Below the pieces are notes generated by a model. It ran no database searches and was not told the DNA's origin. It worked only from the letters and a program-made list of their open reading frames with translations. This document shows positions 58,447 to 64,000 of a stretch of DNA of 64,000 nucleotides, in pieces. This DNA is from Hericium rajendrae. Taxonomy: Eukaryota > Basidiomycota > Agaricomycetes > Russulales > Hericiaceae. Numbering within the stretch: the stretch's first letter is position 1; each line of letters begins with the position of its first letter. The stretch lies in NCBI GenBank assembly GCA_033439255.1, contig CM065880.1, positions 3,348,001 to 3,412,000 of the forward strand. The letters are read 5' to 3'. A program made the position numbers and the translations under genes.

Positions 58447-60065
58447 CTAGGTCACGATTTCTCCGGGGATCGTGCGCTCCGCAAATCTGATTGTCGGAGA
58501 CGGGAGCTGGGACGTATGGTCATGCTGGATTGTCGAATGCAAGGGTTCCGCGTCTGAGCCACGCCCGACCTGAAGGACGATGAGAGTCGGCACGATTCCC
58601 TAGTTCATAATTAGCATCTTCAGAGGTCTTTAATTTATCGGGAGAGCGTACAACGATTTGTAAGGCTGCGTCGTTTGGGATGCTCTGGGTTGGAGGGAAA
58701 ATAATCAAAGACTCGTCATTGAAACACAGTAGCGGTCCTCACAGCGTAGATGGGTGCCTCGAAGAACGTGATCAGCGTGATGACGAAGACGAAGCTGAGC
58801 AGAATGCCCGATTGGATCCTGACCCAGACATTTTTGTTAATCCAGCATGCTCAAGATCGTGAGAAGACGGAGCATACATCATTGTCATGGCAGCCCTATA
58901 TTTCGTAACGGCTCCTTTCCCCAAGCTTCGCTCCAGTTCACGCTTCATTATCCAGATCTGCCAAGCTGAGCGTATCTTAGCGATATCGAGGCAAGAGGCC
59001 ACAGAAACGTACCAATCAGAGAGGATGCAATCACATTTGTTGCCAGTGTAAATGCATATCCGGCTTCAGCGACAATATTATATTGTGTCTGAGCAGCGGT
59101 CCATGCAGCGGAGACAGGATCCTGGTTGAGAGGGGTGTCGAGTCGTATGCGGTAGATTCTGACATCATAGAATACTGCGGCAATATTGCAGGCTATACTC
59201 AAACCAGCATGAAGATAAGATATGCGAACAATCAGGGCGATCGGCTTCCCTGTCATGGCAAGATAGAGAACCAGGAGAGGAAGGACGATCCACTTGCGAT
59301 ATCGCATCTGGTATAGAACGAAGAGACGAAATATCTTATGGCTCTGAATATCAGTAAAAGGCAAGAGCAGAAAAATTGGAATGGTTTACCAGTACACCAT
59401 CCGCGATAAATCTGGCCATATGAAGCGCGAGGCATTCATCATTATCAGCCGACGCGAGGGTAAGAAGCAAGATCACTCACAGGGCAGCGGCAAATCCAGC
59501 ATCTATTAGTGCCTCTAATAGCGCTGAGACAAATGCCTCCCCGAACCTTTCCTCGGTCTCCGTACTACACGAAAGCGCCGCGCCTTGAATAACCTGCGAG
59601 TTTGCGGTGGCGTCCGGCGTCAATAAGATCCTCAGAAAATCAAGCACCATCACTACGGTGCATAGGCCGAACACGATAGTAGAGGCGAGGAGATAGTACC
59701 GAATGCGAGCTTTATGTAGTAAAGCATGCACAGAGGCACCGAAAAGGGTTGCGTTGATTCCTGAAAATGCGTTAGATGAAACTAGTCGGAGAACTCTGAA
59801 ACTGGGAGACATACCATACAGGACAGTCTCTGTCTAAATAAGTTACAAAAAATGGTCAAACATATAGTACGTACCATGAAAAGCTCATACGTACCCATAG
59901 ACCAGCCAACTGCGCCTTCGCGTCATTAGAAGAGCTGGGCTACACGATACGGAGCGAAATCAGCGACGCACCATATACCATTGCTTCCCGCACATGACGA
60001 AGGAAGGCAATAGACTATCCTCCGTCCAATGTACAGTTGAAGACGAGTCTTTATCTTGCACCATA
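58447..60065 (-). CDS. Multi-pass membrane protein, paralogue 2
   Basis: Tandem paralogue of the gene at 56113. It starts MVQDKDSSSTVHWTEDSLLP at ATG 60065, then CGKQWYM, AQLAGLW, TETVLYG and INATLFGASVHALLHKARIR, with the helix YYLLASTIVFGLCTVVMVLD. Later pieces are LFIADGVL, LYQMRYRKWIVLPLLVLYLA, LATNVIASSLIG, IWIMKRELERSLGKG, an internal helix, IVPTLIVLQVGRG and a hydrophilic tail ending PGEIVT at 58447. Its small early exons match paralogue 1, confirming the exon calls. An AQLAGLW exon beginning after gaag was preferred because the alternative acceptor introduces a stop. Likely at the plasma membrane or an internal membrane; no ligand or partner can be named. Confidence 0.6.
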
Positions 60066-61343
60066 GCCCGGGAACTTTAGAAGAGGAAGATAACGAAGCA
60101 TCTCGGGAGGTTCTTGTGTGAACATAAGTTACCATGAAGGAAGCGACAAGGCCGTACACCACGGACCGCCCGCCATCCAAGAGCTCGTTGAGAGGGATTC
60201 TAGATTCTAGAAGTCTCACCGCTGGGCGCGCGCTCTGTGGAACGGCATGCGCTACCTCGCCGAAGAACGCGGCCAGCTGTTCCTGAAACTTGTGGATGAG
60301 CGCTCGAAGAAACGAAAGGCGCTTCAGAGGTGCACGGACGCAATGAGGTTACCTACAGATACTATTGACAGAGCACTGCATGGTAGAATCGGCAACTGCC
60401 TCTGCCGAGGATCATCTCTGCTGATCAGAGTCGATTCCGCGGCCCGGGAGTCTTTTCCTCTGATGAGATGTTCTGGAAGGAAAAAAAATCTCATTCCACG
60501 GCAATTCCACGGCTTGCATATTGGCTCGTTGAATCATCTAAAAGGGCTAACGATAGATCCGATTGACAGTACCTTACGCTGAGTCTGCCACTGAGCCTTC
60601 TGCAGTGTTGGCGCGGGTAGAATTTGCCCGGCTTGTTCCCCGCGGTGACACGGTACGCGGCTAGAATTGGTAGAAAGAATGTAGAACGACTGTCTTCTGT
60701 GCGAGGTCAGCAACGGAGACTAGAAAGAATGGAGAACGCTGTACTATGGCCCACTCCAAGAGGGTCAGAACAAGGATGCTCGGATTGAAACATCATGATC
60801 GTCACGGTCGTGGTTCAAGCTGCGTCACCGTCAACGTAGAGTAGCACTACGCTTTCGGCAACCGCCGTAGCACCTTCAAGATAGCCCTCACATACTTTCA
60901 CCTTCTTCCTCGATATCCAGGCTCATTCGACTGGAGTCATTAGCACCTGCGCAAGGTACTAATGTGCCGGAAGTAGGGATCAAATTTGAAAAGATCTCAT
61001 ATCCGGCACATCTTGCGAGATGAATTTCTTCTTCTCATGCGGCGCGAGGCGACTATAATCTTTACTGCCTCCGTACCGTTTCAGAAACAGCAGGTAGAAC
61101 GCCCTGCTTTGACTAGCTGTCGGAAGACTTACTGCATCATCATGAAGATACCGAGCGCGTGTTCAATGACTCAAGGTTGATGGACGTATGAACAGATGCT
61201 GCCAGCAGTCTTTTAACCAGCGTAACAACTTGAGTCATGCGCCAACTCATCATACAGGCTGTAAGCATGCGGTGCTTCGCATGGGGTGACCAGTTGGTAT
61301 ATAACGCTCTCGAAGCCTTTGTCCAAAATATCTTCCCAACAGC
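60066..61343. other. Intergenic, no supported gene
   Basis: 1.28 kb. A stretch near 60685-60725 (ACTGTCTTCTGTGCGAGGTC then CAACGGAGACTAG) resembles part of the broken gene at 3366-4600 (about 4540-4590, minus), so a small dispersed repeat may be present. Frames at 60247-60582 and 60986-61180 have no motif. Confidence 0.45.
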
Positions 61344-62796
61344 ATGTCCCGGACTGTCAGCAACGAGGTTTTGCAGCCACTCACCAACGCCATTGTCGAC
61401 AGACCGCCGTACGTCAGCGGTACTCTATCGCTTCCGCTGGATTGCTTCAATCTGTTCTACAAGACCGCCAATGGTTCGAGGTAAGTCTTATTGCCGCTTG
61501 TGATGACCATTGCCTCTGAGATGCCCGCTCCAGCTATCTCAACTTCACAACCGCGACGGAGGCGGAGCTCAGCGAGCTCGCCGCCGCTTGTAAGGCCTCC
61601 ACGTTCAACAAAAACAAGCAAGGTATCCCCGACGAGTCGTGTCGCAGAGCCGGAAAGATGGACGTCGACCAGTTCTCGAGCCCTATCGTTCCTGAACGTA
61701 CTCCACTAGTGCAGGCTATCCGCGATGAGCTGTTGGAGAGGGAGAACTCTACCCGACAAATTCGGCTCGAACTGTGTCAGCTGAACGTCTACGGTGAGTG
61801 AGACTCGTTACAGTTGCAAAACCGTGGTCTGATGAGTTACATGAAGGGGAGGGGTCGTTCTTCGAGCCCCATGTAGATGCTCCCCATGGCGTGGATATGT
61901 TCGGGTCTCTTGTTCTCATTCTCCCTACTCAACACGAATGCAGCCCTATGATACTCCGCCGCGGAGACAGAGCATGGATCTTCGATTCAGGGAATGCATT
62001 CGGCGAGCAGTTCGCCTGCTCAGTCGGATTCGTTGCGTTCTACAGTGACGTTGAACACGAAGTTTCCCGCGTCCGCTCTGGCCATCTCGTAACCCTCACA
62101 TATAGCCTGTATCTCGAGAACATCGCCATGGAGGACAACCGCTTCGATGTCGGCGCCCAGCTGATGCTCACTGTAGCCCCGAATGGGTTGAAGTTCGACC
62201 AGATGCTGAGCGAATTGCTCCGTGATCCGTCATTCTTACCCGACGGTGGTCTCCTCGGATTCGGTCTCCAACACAAGTACCCGGTCGAATGGAATCTGGA
62301 ACATGTTCACAAGCTACTGAAGGGCAGCGATGCTATCATCTGGCGCACGTCTGAGAGGCTGTCCCTGAAGCCCACGCTCTACTTTTTCCACGAAGGAAAA
62401 TACTGGTGCGAGGCTAATCCTTATGAGCCGTCGCTAGTGAGGGTGTTGTTTCGCAAAGCTCCTCCATTCATCGAAGGGGAGGTGGATACAGACGGGCCAA
62501 ACATCATTTCAGATCTCAAGGAAATGAAAGGCACCATCGTCATCGAGAGGGTCCACACGGCCAGTTCGCGAAGCTCGCGGTCCCGAAAGTGTGTAGATGA
62601 AGTCGATGAGCCGGTTGTACCGGTGAGTTGGGTGACAGACCGCACGTCGTTCACTGCCCTCAAGACCACGTATACCGAGCATAACTACAAATGGTCAACG
62701 CACAATGCCTTTAAAGCTGAGGTCTGTTTGCGTGTACGCGTCACAAGCTTTGAGGAGAGGCGAGGTATCAGGAGAGACGAGGAACTTAAAGGGTAA
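61344..62796 (+). CDS. 2-oxoglutarate/Fe(II) oxygenase-like protein, paralogue 4, altered cosubstrate site
   Basis: Three exons (61344-61480, 61534-61793, 61847-62796) give 448 residues in one frame, with the same intron positions as paralogues 1-3. IVDRPPYVSGTLSLPLDCFN and PDESCRRAGKMD mark the N-terminal part. The metal residues are kept: HVDAP (H-x-D) and DVEHEV. The Arg that should bind 2-oxoglutarate, present in GHRVTLTYN of paralogues 2 and 3, is Leu here (GHLVTLTYS). The region between is also more diverged (FGSLVLILPTQHECSPMILR). It may be a pseudo-enzyme, or bind the cosubstrate differently. The C-terminal half (FGLQHKYPVEWNLEHVHKLL) is well conserved, suggesting that part matters independently. 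It lies 16.6 kb from the nearest paralogue. Confidence 0.75.
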
Positions 62797-64000
62797 TGGG
62801 TGAAGACGGCGGGGATGACGGAGGAGATGAGTGGATGTAGTTGACGTGTTCCGTTCAAGGACATGACCATGTAGCAGTGCTTGACTTGATACTCTGGAAG
62901 GCCGGTCGATTTTCCACTGCAAGGGGAGTAGCTCGCAGCATGCTTTCAATGATTGGTCAACACCGGCACTTGTGTACTGCACGTTCAAGAGTGTTCCGAA
63001 GTGTCCATTAGAATGATGTATGCATGACTCTCGTCGATTGGAAAGGACATGCCGAACATTGCCATAGAATACATAGTGTTGACCCCTCAAAGAATGAAGT
63101 AGATGAAATTATTTGTCCTAGTTACTCTCAGAAAAAATATGTGTACATATACACAAGACACGGCGGAGCTGGCGCTCCGCCGGTCTTGGTAGCAGGTCTA
63201 TGCATGAGCTGGGGGTGCCAACTTATTTATTCCAGTACATAGTAGGTCTACTTTGAGTATGTACATGCACGTGCTAGTGAGCTTTCGAGGGTGCAGCGAT
63301 CAGACACCGTTAGCAATGGCATTAATGTATGCGGCAATCCGAATGTACTCGAATCATGTTGGGAAGAAATTCATGGGCGGCTGCTCCTCGCGCGCCTCGA
63401 CGAGTGGGGCCACGAGCAGAATTACGTCAATCTCCACATCACCGACTGGGAGGAGCGCAAAACGTGCGTGGAACACATGTACTACGACGTGTGCGCAATC
63501 GTGCTGGGAGTCGCACATTGGATATGCCCCGAGGACTGGTGACGTTACGTGGGCGAGCGCTTCGAGAGATTTCTGGTCAGGCGCTGATTGAGGAGAGACC
63601 AGTGGACAGAGGTCACAACGAAGGAGTGGACAGCAAGGAAGGTAATTTCTACAGAAAGCGCCGGTCGCGACGACGCTGATTTGGTGTAGGAGAACAAACT
63701 TTTAGCGAGTTGGGTAGAGTTGTGGATTATCAGGGTCATTGGAAGAGCTCACCTACACCCAAAAAGCACTGTAGTGCACTGTGCATCGAGGAATCGCAGT
63801 CGGCATGAGTAATCCCGAGACGCAGCCTGACGCAGCATAACACGGGGCGAAGGCACAGCATACCTGACAACGATCATCCTCTTTCCTACCTCTACCACTG
63901 CTTTCCTTTCCCTTCGTTGACGTTTAGGACGATGCGTGACATGCCCGATATGTGTTCTGCCGACAACTAATGCCACTTAATCCAGAATTCGTCAGTTTCA
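62797..64000. other. Right edge, no clear gene; short open frame at 63291-63542
   Basis: 1.2 kb. A plus-strand frame at 63291-63542 (83 codons, ATG start) reads like real protein (NPNVLESCWEEIHGRLLLAR, then HEQNYVNLHITDWEER) and may be an exon of an unrecognised gene or a relic; no family is recognised. Minus-strand frames near 63750-63976 may be upstream sequence of a gene beyond the window. Confidence 0.35.

Overview
The window looks like nuclear DNA of a basidiomycete fungus, most likely an Agaricomycete and perhaps a polypore-type wood decayer. It has many introns of about 40-70 bp with GT/AG ends, very small exons, gene families expanded in mushrooms (P450s, S53 peptidases, basidiomycete multi-pass membrane proteins), and single-copy eukaryotic housekeeping genes. 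No rRNA, tRNA, CRISPR array or retroelement was recognised. Exon boundaries were read by eye; where the summed exon lengths keep one frame, this is stated.

Layout. 1-5000: a RAI1/DXO-like gene (copy 1) facing a broken copy of a coiled-coil gene family. 5155-17159: housekeeping block, all minus strand: protein kinase, vacuolar-type MFS transporter, ROT1, proteasome beta-6 (PRE7). 17160-21063: no recognisable gene. 21064-33613: an accessory block with four more RAI1/DXO-like copies (all minus; two clearly broken) and two complete members of the coiled-coil family (plus). 34596-37350: HIS1 and TRP4 side by side, both minus strand. 38071-44768: three 2-oxoglutarate/Fe(II) oxygenase paralogues, with a 1.29 kb Tc1/mariner-type element between the first and second. 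46140-51392: tandem cytochrome P450 genes, the second apparently broken. 53005-55812: secreted S53 peptidase. 56113-60065: tandem multi-pass membrane proteins. 61344-62796: a fourth oxygenase paralogue. The last 1.2 kb holds no clear gene.

How the genes fit together. The housekeeping genes are unrelated neighbours, except that HIS1 and TRP4 are both PRPP-using amino acid enzymes and TRP4 has a consensus GCN4/CPC1 site upstream. The most unusual part is the repeated linkage of two unrelated families: RAI1/DXO-like proteins (decapping-nuclease fold, inferred from motif order) and a novel-looking family ending in a heptad coiled coil. They lie tail to tail twice, at 1.9-4.6 kb and 28.2-31.4 kb. 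Several copies are decayed or have lost predicted catalytic residues, which suggests birth-and-death evolution.
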